From Agrobacterium tumefaciens (GTDB lineage Bacteria > Pseudomonadota > Alphaproteobacteria > Rhizobiales > Rhizobiaceae): a DNA stretch of 64,000 bases. Shown piece after piece: positions 44,878 to 52,964 of this stretch (its first letter is position 1; every line of letters starts with the position of its first letter). The notes beneath the pieces are model-generated. The model searched no databases and was not told the DNA's origin. It saw only the letters and a program-made list of their open reading frames with translations. Position numbers and translations under genes: made by a program. The stretch lies in assembly GCF_017726655.1 (NCBI RefSeq), contig NZ_CP072309.1, positions 62,001 through 126,000 of the forward strand. Direction: 5' to 3'.

Positions 44878-45576
44878 ATGGAAAAAACGACAAAGGACCA
44901 GCCACTCGACGCGGCCCCGCAAGAAACTCCAGCGCCCAAGCGCAAACGCGCGACGGCACAGGTGCGGAACCCTGAAAGAACCCGGGCAGCCATTCTTGAA
45001 GCGGCCCGCCGCGAGGTGGCGGCGAAGGGCCTTGCCGGCGCTCGAATCGATGTTGTCGCTCGTCGCGCCGGCACCAACAAACGGATGATCTATCACTATT
45101 TCGGCGATAAGGACGCACTTTATCTCGCGGTTCTGGAGGACGCCTATCGCCATATCCGCCACACCGAAAGACGGCTTGACCTGACCCGCAAGCCCCCGTC
45201 GGAGGGCTTACGGGAACTTGCACTTTTCACGTGGCATTATTTCCTCGACCATCCGGAATTTCTGAGCATTCTCGCCACCGAAAACCTCAATAAAGCCCGC
45301 TATCTCAGGCAATCCCCGACGATCACGGCGATGCATTCGAATTTCATTTCGGAACTTGAAGACGTGTTGCGGCGGGGCAGCGAGGCGGGCGAATTTCGCG
45401 ACGGCCTCGATCCGATCGACGTCTATTTGACCATCGCCTCGCTCGGCGCTTTCTATCTTTCGAACCGGTTTACGCTGTCGACGATCTTCCAGCGCGACCT
45501 GACCGACCCATCTGAACTGGAACGCTGGGGCCAGCATATCGTCCACACCCTGCTTGCTGCAGTGCGGCCAGTCTGA
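44878..45576 (+). CDS. TetR-family transcriptional regulator
   Basis: 232 residues. A basic, Pro/Lys-rich lead (1-30) precedes the DNA-binding domain, with RAAILEAARREVAAKGLAGARIDVVARRAGTNKRMIYHYFGDKDALYLAVLE split over about 35-85. The C-terminal ligand domain (TetR_C of the NicS/RutR-like type) has LYLAVLEDAYRHIR and ...WHYFLDHPEFLSIL. It is divergent from the ABC transporter and upstream of the four-gene oxidoreductase operon. Matching palindromes on both sides suggest that it represses both, probably relieved by a pathway intermediate. Confidence 0.92.
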   Translation: MEKTTKDQPLDAAPQETPAPKRKRATAQVRNPERTRAAILEAARREVAAKGLAGARIDVVARRAGTNKRMIYHYFGDKDALYLAVLEDAYRHIRHTERRLDLTRKPPSEGLRELALFTWHYFLDHPEFLSILATENLNKARYLRQSPTITAMHSNFISELEDVLRRGSEAGEFRDGLDPIDVYLTIASLGAFYLSNRFTLSTIFQRDLTDPSELERWGQHIVHTLLAAVRPV

Positions 45577-45612
45577 ACCAAGAGAAGCGAATTCTCGTTT
45601 AACAACAGCGAG

Positions 45613-45653
45613 GACGCGCTATTCGCATCCGCGAAGCGCGTCGTTTTCTTTTG
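45613..45653 (+). terminator. Rho-independent terminator of tetR
   Basis: Arms GACGCGCT (45613-45620) and AGCGCGTC (45635-45642) are perfect. The inner bases TTCGC/GCGA extend the stem around an ATCC loop, and TTTTCTTTT follows. Confidence 0.85.
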
Positions 45654-45748
45654 CACCGCGGTGGGGAAGGCTGACCGCTGCTCTTCTCAAAATCCGAACT
45701 TTTCCTGCCAAAAACACCTTGACAGATCGCACTCTTCACGATCACAAA

Positions 45749-45762
45749 TAACCAAATGGTTA
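45749..45762. promoter_or_regulatory. Perfect palindromic operator of the oxidoreductase operon
   Basis: TAACCAAATGGTTA has perfect 6-bp arms around AA, 60 bases before the ATG of the first oxidoreductase, and closely matches the site in the tetR/ABC promoter at 44822. Confidence 0.65.
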
Positions 45763-45821
45763 CAAATAGCCATGTTTGACGGAAGCGGCTTTCGGGAAAA
45801 GGCCGCCTTGGGAGGAAATTC

Positions 45822-46964
45822 ATGAAACGTATCGGCGTTATCATGCACGGCATCACCGGCCGCATGGGTTACAACCAGCACCTCGTGCGCTCCGTTCTCG
45901 CTATTCGCGATCAGGGCGGCGTGCTTTTGAAGAACGGCGAAAGGGTCATGCTTGACCCCATTCTGGTCGGCCGCAATGGCGCGAAGATCGAGGAAATCGC
46001 CAGGAAGCACAATGTTGCCCGCTGGACGACCGATATCGACGCAGCTTTGGCAAACCCCGATGACACGCTGTTCTTCGATGCCGGCACCACGCAGATGCGC
46101 GGCAGCCTTTTGGAGAAAGCCATCAAGGCCGGCAAGAACGTCTATTGCGAAAAACCCATTTCCGACACGATGGAAGAGGCGCTGGCAATTGCGAGGCTCG
46201 CCGAAAGCGCCGGCGTCAAGCACGGCGTGGTGCAGGATAAGCTGTTCTTGCCCGGCCTGCGAAAGCTCGCCATGCTGCGCGACAGCGGCTTTTTCGGCAA
46301 AATCCTCTCCGTGCGGGGCGAATTCGGTTACTGGGTGTTCGAGGGCGACTGGCAGCCGGCGCAGCGCCCGTCATGGAACTACCGCCTGAAGGACGGCGGC
46401 GGTATCATTCTCGATATGCTGTGCCACTGGCGTTATGTGCTCGACAATCTCTTCGGCCCGGTGAAATCCGTGAGCTGCCTCGGCGCGACGCACATTCCCG
46501 AACGTTTCGATGAACAGGGCAAAGCCTACAAGGCGGATGCGGACGACGCCGCCTACGCCACCTTTGAACTGGAGGGCGGGATTATCGCCCACATCAACTC
46601 TTCATGGGCGGTGCGCGTGCGTCGCGACGATCTCGTCACCTTCCAAGTAGATGGCACCCATGGTTCGGCGGTGGCGGGCCTGACGAAATGCTTCACCCAG
46701 CACCGCACCAACACGCCAAAGCCGGTGTGGAACCCCGACCAGCCGCAGACCATCGACTTCTACAAGACCTGGCAGGAAGTGCCTGACAATGTCGTCTATG
46801 ACAACGGCTTCAAGGCGCAGTGGGAAATGTTCGTGCGCCATCTCGTCGACAATGACCCATGGCCCTATGGGCTGATGGAAGGCGTGAAGGGCGTGCAGCT
46901 TGCCGAGCTGGGGCTGAGATCGTGGAAGGAACGCCGCTGGCTCGACGTTCCCGCCATTTCCTGA
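45822..46964 (+). CDS. Gfo/Idh/MocA family oxidoreductase
   Basis: 380 residues; GGAGG directly ahead of the ATG. Rossmann start RIGVIMHGITGRMG. The family's catalytic Lys is in YCEKPISDT (about 108-116), and a central VVQDKLFLPGLRKL precedes the substrate domain with DMLCHWRYVLDNLFG. Enzymes of this family oxidise or reduce a sugar hydroxyl with NAD(P), often at C3. It is first in a four-gene operon with a DUF993 protein, a TIM-barrel isomerase and a second Gfo/Idh/MocA enzyme. Confidence 0.9.
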   Translation: MKRIGVIMHGITGRMGYNQHLVRSVLAIRDQGGVLLKNGERVMLDPILVGRNGAKIEEIARKHNVARWTTDIDAALANPDDTLFFDAGTTQMRGSLLEKAIKAGKNVYCEKPISDTMEEALAIARLAESAGVKHGVVQDKLFLPGLRKLAMLRDSGFFGKILSVRGEFGYWVFEGDWQPAQRPSWNYRLKDGGGIILDMLCHWRYVLDNLFGPVKSVSCLGATHIPERFDEQGKAYKADADDAAYATFELEGGIIAHINSSWAVRVRRDDLVTFQVDGTHGSAVAGLTKCFTQHRTNTPKPVWNPDQPQTIDFYKTWQEVPDNVVYDNGFKAQWEMFVRHLVDNDPWPYGLMEGVKGVQLAELGLRSWKERRWLDVPAIS

Positions 46965-46974
46965 GGAGGCTGAC

Positions 46975-48138
46975 GTGAACGAACTCAAGCTTCCGAAGGA
47001 CGACCGCAGCATCGAGGTCTACACGCTGTCCGGCACACCGGTCGCTGTTGAAAAACGAAGTGCTGCGGATTTCAACCGCGTCGCCTTCGCCGCCGCTCAC
47101 GTGGTGGCCGATCCGCTTGCCGACAACGATCCGTGGCTGACACCGGCCATCGACTGGGATGCGACCTTACGTTTCCGTTACCGGCTGTGGGACCTCGGCC
47201 TTGGCGTGGCCGAAGCCATGGACACGGCGCAGCGCGGCATGGGGCTGGCATGGCCGCAGGCGCAGGAGCTGATCTCCCGGTCGCTGAAGGAAGCCGCCAG
47301 TCGCAAGGATGCGCTGATTGCCTGCGGGGTGGGCACCGATCATCTGAACGGCAGCGGTTACGATCTGAATCAGATTGTCCACTCTTACCTTGAACAGCTT
47401 GATTTTGTTCAGGGTGAAGGCGGTCGCGTTATCCTGATGGCGAGCCGCGCTCTGGCCGCTGCCGCTCGTTCCCCGGATGATTATCTCACGGCTTATTCCA
47501 GAGTGCTCTCGCGCGCCGAGCAGAAAGTTGTGATCCACTGGCTGGGCGAGATGTTCGACCCGGCGCTTGAGGGTTATTGGGGCTCGGGCGACCATATGAT
47601 GGCGATGGACACCTGCCTTGCCATGATAGAGGAGAATGCCGACAAGATCGACGGCATCAAGATTTCGCTTCTTTCCAAGGAGAAGGAAATTGCCATGCGC
47701 CGCCGCCTGCCCGCGGGCGTGCGCATGTATACCGGTGACGATTTCAATTATGCCGAATTGATCGCCGGCGACGCACAAGGACATTCGGACGCCCTGCTCG
47801 GCATTTTCGACGCCATTGCGCCCGCCGCCTCCAAAGCTCTCGCTAGTCTGAAGCGCGGCGCTGACAATGAATTCTTCGACATTCTGGAGCCGACGGTGGC
47901 GCTCTCGCGTCACATCTTCAAGGCACCTACCCGCTTCTACAAGACAGGTGTGGTGTTCCTCGCCTACCTCAACGGATCGCAGGACCATTTCACCATGGTT
48001 GGCGGACAGGAAAGCACTCGTTCCACGCAGCATTTCGCCGAGCTTTTCCGGCTGGCGGACAAGGCCAACGTGCTGGCTGAACCTGACCTGGCGACGCACC
48101 GCATGAAGGCGTTCCTTTCGGTCCGGGGCATCGGCTAA
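46975..48138 (+). CDS. DUF993 family protein, aldolase-like (dihydrodipicolinate synthase fold)
   Basis: 387 residues from GTG 46975 with GAGGAGG ideally placed. The chain reads as a TIM barrel of the class-I aldolase kind: strand DALIACGVGTDHL near 112-124, KVVIHWLGEMFDP near 184-196, and GIKISLLSK with Lys229 at the position of the Schiff-base lysine in dihydrodipicolinate-synthase relatives. DUF993 has no established reaction that I know of; a retro-aldol or dehydration of a keto-sugar is the natural guess. It starts ten bases after the oxidoreductase stop. Confidence 0.83.
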   Translation: MNELKLPKDDRSIEVYTLSGTPVAVEKRSAADFNRVAFAAAHVVADPLADNDPWLTPAIDWDATLRFRYRLWDLGLGVAEAMDTAQRGMGLAWPQAQELISRSLKEAASRKDALIACGVGTDHLNGSGYDLNQIVHSYLEQLDFVQGEGGRVILMASRALAAAARSPDDYLTAYSRVLSRAEQKVVIHWLGEMFDPALEGYWGSGDHMMAMDTCLAMIEENADKIDGIKISLLSKEKEIAMRRRLPAGVRMYTGDDFNYAELIAGDAQGHSDALLGIFDAIAPAASKALASLKRGADNEFFDILEPTVALSRHIFKAPTRFYKTGVVFLAYLNGSQDHFTMVGGQESTRSTQHFAELFRLADKANVLAEPDLATHRMKAFLSVRGIG

Positions 48139-48165
48139 GGCAGCAGAACCAGGGGAGATATCGAT

Positions 48166-48987
48166 ATGAGCCTTGAAGGCCTTTCAATCAATTTCGCCAC
48201 CGTGCGGCAAGGCGCTAACTTCAGCGCCATTGTTGACGCCTGCCTCGCCCACGGCATCACAGCTATCTCGCCGTGGCGCGAGCAGGTCCACGGGATCGGG
48301 CTGACCGAAGCCGCGCGCATCGTCGAAGCGAACGGCCTGCGCCTTTCCGGCCATTGCCGTGGCGGCTTTTTCCCCGCCACCGATGCCGAAGGCCGCCGGC
48401 TCGCCATCGAGGACAATAAACGCGCCGTCGATGAGGCCGCGGCCATGAATGCGGACTGCCTCGTGCTTGTCGTGGGCGGCCTTCCCGCCGGTTCGCGCGA
48501 TCTTAAAGGTGCGCGGCAGATGGTGGAGGACGGCATGGCCGAACTTCTTCCCTACGCCCGAGCCGCCGGCGTGCCACTCGCCATAGAGCCGCTTCATCCC
48601 TTTTATGCTGCGGACCGGGCCTGTTTCAACACGCTCAAACAGTCGCTCGATCTCTGTGATCGGCTGGGCGAAGGAACCGGCGTCGCGATCGACGTCTACC
48701 ATGTCTGGTGGGATCCGGAACTGGAGGAGCAGGTGGCGCGTGCGGGCAGGAACGGGCAAATTCTCGCCCACCACATCTGCGATTGGCTGGTGCCGACCAC
48801 CGATCCGCTCAATGATCGCGGCATGATGGGCGACGGCGTGATTGATCTCAAGGCGTTTCGCGCCATGATCGAGGCCGCCGGCTTCCACGGCCCGCAGGAA
48901 GTGGAGATTTTCTCGCATCGCTGGCAGGCACGGCCGATGGATGAGGTTCTGTCCACCGTGGTCGAGCGATTCAAGACTGTTTGTTGA
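48166..48987 (+). CDS. Sugar phosphate isomerase/epimerase-like TIM barrel protein
   Basis: 273 residues, GGGGAGAT before the ATG. Xylose-isomerase-like TIM barrel; metal-ligand Glu in LAIEPLHPFYAADRA, Asp/His in IDVYHVWWDPEL, His in HICDWL and the final Glu in GPQEVEIFS. In 3-keto-sugar pathways such proteins act as beta-eliminases or hydratases, which fits its position between two Gfo/Idh/MocA enzymes. Specific substrate unknown. Confidence 0.87.
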   Translation: MSLEGLSINFATVRQGANFSAIVDACLAHGITAISPWREQVHGIGLTEAARIVEANGLRLSGHCRGGFFPATDAEGRRLAIEDNKRAVDEAAAMNADCLVLVVGGLPAGSRDLKGARQMVEDGMAELLPYARAAGVPLAIEPLHPFYAADRACFNTLKQSLDLCDRLGEGTGVAIDVYHVWWDPELEEQVARAGRNGQILAHHICDWLVPTTDPLNDRGMMGDGVIDLKAFRAMIEAAGFHGPQEVEIFSHRWQARPMDEVLSTVVERFKTVC

Positions 48988-49005
48988 TTATCCGGGAGAG
49001 TGACA

Positions 49006-50241
49006 ATGCCTGAAAGGGTGAAACGCAAACGTTACGCGCTGGTCGGCACCGGCAATCGCGGCACCACCATGTGGGGCCGCGAATTGCTGGCCGGCTGGAG
49101 CGATTATGTCGAGCTGGTAGGCATTTGCGACCTGAACCTGATGCGCGCCGAACGCGCCCGCGCCATGATGGGATCGATCGCGCCGCTTTACGATGATTTC
49201 GACCAAATGATGCTGGAGCAGCGCCCGGAACTGGTAATCGTCTGCACCCCTGACGACACGCATGATGACATTATCATCCGTGCGCTGGAAGGCGGAGCCG
49301 ATGTCATCAGCGAAAAACCGATGACCACTACCCCGGAGAAGATCGATCGCATTCGCGCGGCGGAAGCCAAAAGCGGTCGCCGTGTCGACGTGTCGTTCAA
49401 TTACCGTTTCTCCCCCACCGCCGCCCGCATCAAGGAGCTGATCGACGAAGGCGCCATCGGCACGGTAACCTCGGTCGATTTCCACTGGTATCTCGATAAC
49501 CACCACGGCGCGGATTATTTCCGCCGCTGGCACGCCTTCACCGAACATTCCGGCAGTCTGTTCGTCCACAAGGCCACCCACCATTTCGATCTCTTGAACT
49601 GGTATCTCGATTCCGACCCCGTGGAAGTGAAGGGGTTCGGACAGCTGCTGCATTATGGCAAGAATGGCCCGTTCCGCGGAACGCGCTGTCGCACCTGTCC
49701 GCACAAGGATGAGTGTGATTATTTCATGGATCTCGGTGCCGATCCCTTCCTTGATGCTCTCTATGAAGACCCGTCGAGCATTGACGGCTACATGCGTGAT
49801 GCCTGTGTCTTCCGGGAGGAGATCGACATTCCCGACACGATGAGCGCTTCGATCCGTTACGAGAGCGGCGTGCAGGTTTCCTATTCGCTCAACACCTACA
49901 TGCCGATAGAGGGCCACCACGTTGCCTTCAATGGCCACAAGGGTCGCATCGAGATGCGCCAATATGAAAAGCAGCCGTGGACCGAACCCCCTGCCGACGA
50001 AATCCTCGTCGTCAAAAGTTTTGGCGGCGGTGTCGAGCGCATATGGGTGCCGCATGAGCCGGGCGGCCACTATGGCGGGGACAACCGTATGCGCGACATG
50101 ATTTTCAAGCCTGGCTCCAATGATCGGCTGCGGCAGCGGGCGGGCTCACGCGCAGGCGCCATGTCCGTTCTGACCGGCGTGGCGGCCCTGAAAAGCGCCC
50201 GTGAAGGCGGATCCCAGCCTATAAAATCGCTGCCGCTTTAG
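49006..50241 (+). CDS. Gfo/Idh/MocA family oxidoreductase
   Basis: 411 residues from ATG 49006 (GGGAGAG six bases ahead; a GTG two codons earlier is unlikely). Rossmann start YALVGTGNRGT, catalytic Lys in ISEKPMTTTP near 102-111, substrate domain with FNYRFSPTAARIKELI and HKATHHFDLLNWYLD. A cluster CRTCPHKDEC at about 227-236 could hold a metal or a disulfide. It is the last gene of the four-gene operon; it may close a redox cycle by reducing the keto product made by the first oxidoreductase and steps between. Confidence 0.9.
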   Translation: MPERVKRKRYALVGTGNRGTTMWGRELLAGWSDYVELVGICDLNLMRAERARAMMGSIAPLYDDFDQMMLEQRPELVIVCTPDDTHDDIIIRALEGGADVISEKPMTTTPEKIDRIRAAEAKSGRRVDVSFNYRFSPTAARIKELIDEGAIGTVTSVDFHWYLDNHHGADYFRRWHAFTEHSGSLFVHKATHHFDLLNWYLDSDPVEVKGFGQLLHYGKNGPFRGTRCRTCPHKDECDYFMDLGADPFLDALYEDPSSIDGYMRDACVFREEIDIPDTMSASIRYESGVQVSYSLNTYMPIEGHHVAFNGHKGRIEMRQYEKQPWTEPPADEILVVKSFGGGVERIWVPHEPGGHYGGDNRMRDMIFKPGSNDRLRQRAGSRAGAMSVLTGVAALKSAREGGSQPIKSLPL

Positions 50242-50362
50242 TCTTCGATCCGCAGACAAGGTTGTTGCTGCTCAATTTACGAAAAAGAACGGGCGATATT
50301 CCGCAGATTACGCGCTTCTTCCCTACCGGTAGAGTGACTGCCGGGGGAAGAAAGAGTGAGTC

Positions 50363-50482
50363 ATGTCCAGTTTGCAGTCCATCGTTCCGCTTATCGTCAT
50401 CGTCCTCTGCCTCATTGTGTTCTTCAAGTGGGTGGGACGGGATATGAACCGCGAAGAGAAAAAACCGCGTTCCCGACGCTAA
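50363..50482 (+). CDS. 39-residue single-pass membrane protein
   Basis: ATG 50363 opens 39 codons; GGGGGAAG lies about 13 bases upstream, GAAAGAG closer. The product has one membrane helix (PLIVIVLCLIVFFKWVG) and a basic cytoplasmic tail ending KKPRSRR. Short length, one helix and a positive tail are typical of small membrane regulators. Unknown family. Confidence 0.6.
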   Translation: MSSLQSIVPLIVIVLCLIVFFKWVGRDMNREEKKPRSRR

Positions 50483-50565
50483 GCTCGTTCTCCTGAAGCG
50501 TTCTCCGCCTTGATTGCGGAACCTCGTCTGCGCAACAGCGTTTTCCCGTCAAAAGGAGAACCTTC

Positions 50566-50736
50566 ATGACGCAAGAGCAAACGCCAAAACGCGATGATAA
50601 CAAGCCCTCCAAGGCCAGCGATATTCCGCCGGCGGGTCCCCACGCCAAACCCTCGCTTACAGACAATGAAAAGACCCCTGGCGCCGGCAGCCTGCCGGAT
50701 GGCGATGGCAAGGATGTCACGCCGGGCTCCGGTTGA
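50566..50736 (+). CDS. 56-residue hydrophilic small protein
   Basis: ATG 50566 with AAAGGAGAA seven bases upstream. The product has no hydrophobic segment and is rich in Pro, Lys, Asp and Gly (ends KDVTPGSG), so it is probably disordered. I know of no function. It lies 83 bases after the single-pass membrane protein. Confidence 0.6.
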   Translation: MTQEQTPKRDDNKPSKASDIPPAGPHAKPSLTDNEKTPGAGSLPDGDGKDVTPGSG

Positions 50737-50947
50737 CGCCAATAGCGCCGAAATATCATACATTTAATATATCTCGGCGCATTAACAGCAGCTTAGCCTT
50801 CAAATACGAGACGAAAATCCTGTTTCTCCGCTTCGGTCATTGCAAAATCAAAAATTGAGCCTATATTTGCTTCATCGACCATTGCTTGTGACGTCGTTCT
50901 GGAACAGACTGTTCCCCGTCGGATTTCCTCTCAAATAATCGATCTTA

Positions 50948-50997
50948 TCCCGCAAGGTATCGCGGGAACCACAACGATTCTACGAAAGGAAATCGTT
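50948..50997 (+). promoter_or_regulatory. cspA 5' leader with start-site hairpin
   Basis: Two stem-loops end at the start codon. TCCCGC/GCGGGA (50948-50953, 50962-50967) comes first. AACGATT (50973-50979) and AATCGTT (50991-50997) then form a perfect 7-bp stem touching the ATG, with the ribosome-binding site AAAGGA (50985-50990) in its 11-nt loop and flank. Such a fold could make translation temperature-dependent. Confidence 0.6.
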
Positions 50998-51207
50998 ATG
51001 AACACTGGTACTGTAAAGTGGTTTAACGCCACCAAGGGCTTCGGCTTCATTCAGCCTGACAACGGCGGCACGGACGTTTTCGTTCACATCTCCGCTGTTG
51101 AGCGCGCAGGCATGCGTTCTCTGAACGACGGCCAGAAGATCAGCTACGAGATCGTCCAGGACCGTCGTTCTGGCAAAAGCTCGGCTGACAACCTTCAGGC
51201 AGCTTGA
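50998..51207 (+). CDS. cspA: Cold-shock protein (CspA family)
   Basis: 69 residues with both nucleic-acid-binding motifs, KGFGFI (RNP1, 14-19) and DVFVHI (RNP2, 27-32), and the [11 protein letters not shown] opening. It is a single OB-fold RNA chaperone. The long leader upstream folds as described at 50948-50997. Codon choice is that of a highly expressed gene. A conserved 18-base element and a terminator follow. Confidence 0.95.
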   Translation: MNTGTVKWFNATKGFGFIQPDNGGTDVFVHISAVERAGMRSLNDGQKISYEIVQDRRSGKSSADNLQAA

Positions 51208-51229
51208 TATTCGTCATTTCCAAACCGCA

Positions 51230-51300
51230 GACCACGGATGTACTGGCTGCAGGTTAGGATGACTGTGAGAGGTCGGGTCAACGCCCGGCCTTTTGTTTTT
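51230..51300 (+). ncRNA. Conserved element plus terminator downstream of cspA (copy 1)
   Basis: The 18 bases gaccacggatgtactggc (51230-51247) recur exactly at 52512. A related stretch of about 25 bases follows in both, then a GGTCGGG/CCCGGCC stem (51271-51277, 51284-51290; one wobble) and a T-run to 51300. This may be the 3' end of the cspA mRNA or a separate small RNA. Confidence 0.5.
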
Positions 51301-51316
51301 GGGCCATGGAGGTCCT

Positions 51317-51607
51317 ATGCGTAAAAATTCCTACAAGTCCGGGGACACGGTTTTTCTGAAGCCCGGTGTCATCGGCAACAACCAGCCCAAAGGTCCTGCG
51401 CGCGTGATGTCCGTCATGCCGGAGGGACAGGGCGTCGTTCGTCTCAGGGTGCGCTTCCAGCAGGAAAATTTCGACCGCAGTATTGCGATCGACGAAATAG
51501 ATTTGTCAGCGTCCACCACGCCGACGCCACGCGCCAGCGAAAACACGTCGGTGCGCGAAGCGGGATCCAGCTGGATCAACCTGAGTTCCATCAAAGTCAG
51601 AAAGTAG
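51317..51607 (+). CDS. 96-residue conserved small protein, unknown function
   Basis: ATG 51317 with GGAGG five bases ahead. The first half (SGDTVFLKPGVIG...PARVMSVMPEGQGVVRLRVRF) looks like a small beta barrel of the SH3/KOW type, which would bind RNA or peptides; the second half is Ser/Thr-rich and disordered, ending KVRK. It is 27 bases before rpsU on the same strand. No specific function is claimed. Confidence 0.72.
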   Translation: MRKNSYKSGDTVFLKPGVIGNNQPKGPARVMSVMPEGQGVVRLRVRFQQENFDRSIAIDEIDLSASTTPTPRASENTSVREAGSSWINLSSIKVRK

Positions 51608-51634
51608 CAGCGTCGGCTGCTAAAGGAGAATTTC

Positions 51635-51871
51635 TTGCAAGTACTCGTCCGCGACAACAATGTAGACCAAGCCCTTCGCGTTCTGAAAAAGAGAATGCAG
51701 CGCGAGGGCATATTCCGCGAAATGCGTGCACGCGAATCCTACGAAAAGCCTTCGGAAAAGCGGGTCCGTGAACAGGCCGAAGCCGTGCGTCGTCATCGCA
51801 AGCTGGAAAAGAAGAAGATGCAGCGTGAGGGCCTGCTGCCGGCGCCGAAGAAGGCTGCCCGCACCCGCTAA
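51635..51871 (+). CDS. rpsU: 30S ribosomal protein S21
   Basis: 78 residues with an unusual TTG start at 51635 supported by AAGGAGA a few bases upstream. The N-terminus ([20 protein letters not shown]) continues as MQREG; the Arg-rich helix R-E-x-Y-E-K-P-S-x-x-R is diagnostic for S21. The length is slightly above the usual 70, with a basic tail. S21 helps base-pairing of the 16S anti-Shine-Dalgarno region. Rhizobia often have several S21 copies; this one sits next to cspA, which suggests cold-linked expression. Confidence 0.93.
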   Translation: MQVLVRDNNVDQALRVLKKRMQREGIFREMRARESYEKPSEKRVREQAEAVRRHRKLEKKKMQREGLLPAPKKAARTR

Positions 51872-51907
51872 GCCGCTCGACACTGCTCTTGCCCAAAGGA
51901 GAATGCC

Positions 51908-52123
51908 ATGGCCGCGACTAAAGAAGCTTTTTTCAAACCCGGCAAATTATCTGCGCAGGACAAAGCATCATTGACGGATAGCGCCGCAAAGCAGATCATC
52001 AATGCCGAGGCTGACCAGCGCGCCCGCAAAACGGAACGACTTCGTCAGCTTCGTGAAGCACAGGAAGCGACTGTTATTGTCGACGCTCCCGTTGCCGCGA
52101 AAAAACGATCCGGCAAGAGATAG
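51908..52123 (+). CDS. 71-residue small helical protein, unknown
   Basis: ATG 51908 with AAAGGAGAA directly upstream. The product is helical and strongly charged (AKQIINAEADQRARKTERLR), with a basic end (KKRSGKR), suggesting nucleic-acid or ribosome contact. It is 36 bases after rpsU in the same direction and may be cotranscribed. Not a recognised family. Confidence 0.7.
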   Translation: MAATKEAFFKPGKLSAQDKASLTDSAAKQIINAEADQRARKTERLRQLREAQEATVIVDAPVAAKKRSGKR

Positions 52124-52215
52124 CCGTTCGGGATCTCCGGAAACGCTGCGAAAACTGCATCAGGAGCGGATCATCCATAGCCGCCAGTGGCTATGGAATT
52201 CAGGAGGAGGACACC

Positions 52216-52353
52216 ATGGCCAAGGGTCAGTTGCGCAGCAACAAGGAAATCCGAAAACCCAAAAAGGACAAGACGAAAGCGCCGGCAGCAGCCCCTGCTG
52301 GCTCGCAGGTCAAGTTCGCAAACGCCACCACGGCGGACGGCAAAAAGAAATAG
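52216..52353 (+). CDS. 45-residue basic small protein
   Basis: ATG 52216 follows AGGAGGAGG (52202-52210). The product MAKGQLRSNKEIRKPKKDK... is Lys/Arg-rich throughout, with an Ala-Pro stretch and a KKK end, and probably binds RNA or is disordered. Similar small proteins occur in rhizobia. Function unknown. Confidence 0.62.
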   Translation: MAKGQLRSNKEIRKPKKDKTKAPAAAPAGSQVKFANATTADGKKK

Positions 52354-52511
52354 TGCGGCCTGTGGCCTGCGTATCAAGTCGAATAAATTCATCGATATCG
52401 ATGCCGGACTTGATTTGGCCACATTGCCAAACTAAATATCTCTCATAGCAACTGCTGGTGAGCGCGAATGAAATCGACGTTCGCAGTTGCGTTAGTCGCT
52501 TTTAGACTTTT

Positions 52512-52590
52512 GACCACGGATGTACTGGCACTGGTGTTGAGAGCGATGTGAGGAAGGTCGGTGCAATATTGCCCCGGCCTTTTTTGTTTT
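52512..52590 (+). ncRNA. Conserved element plus terminator (copy 2)
   Basis: Exact repeat of the 18 bases at 51230, then a diverged stretch (...gtgaggaaggtcgg), then a long stem from GGTCGG (52556-52561) to CCGGCC (52574-52579) containing the palindrome GCAATATTGC, and a T-run to 52590. No coding gene is fused to it: the nearest stop is 158 bases upstream. That favours an independent small RNA over a 3' leader. Confidence 0.5.
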
Positions 52591-52829
52591 CGGCGTGACA
52601 GGCGCTGGTTATCCAGCCTCCAAAATCACCTCCGAAATCACCGATGAAAATAATGGCTTGGCAAACTCCCTATATCAGGCAACACTGATATTAAGCGTCC
52701 CCCCTGCGATCAGGCGGGCTTGGGAACGCTGAGGCATGGAATGTACGTCTGACGAGTGGGATCCCATAACGGCTCCGCTATTCGGATGCAGCCCCTGCCG
52801 ATATGTTTTGCGTCTGCGTGGAGGTGGGT
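52591..52829. other. Non-coding gap, nothing recognised
   Basis: With the stretch 52354-52511 this makes a gene-free interval of 476 bases interrupted only by the conserved terminator element. I found no convincing frame, RNA gene or strong repeat in this part. Confidence 0.4.
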
Positions 52830-52943
52830 ATGACGTATGACTGGAGCGGTCGCAGAATGCGCCGCATGCGAGCGGCGAAACTGACGATCATCAGCCTCGT
52901 TGCGGCCTTCGTGATAACGGCACCGATTTTCGCGCATTATTGA
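52830..52943 (+). CDS. 37-residue membrane small protein
   Basis: ATG 52830 with GGAGG six bases ahead. The product has a very basic N-terminus (GRRMRRMRAAK) and one hydrophobic helix (LTIISLVAAFVITAPIFA), so it should insert with the N-terminus in the cytoplasm. Its stop lies 21 bases from the convergent acyltransferase stop. Unknown function. Confidence 0.55.
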   Translation: MTYDWSGRRMRRMRAAKLTIISLVAAFVITAPIFAHY

Positions 52944-52964
52944 CAGCGCGAACACAGGACAGGA

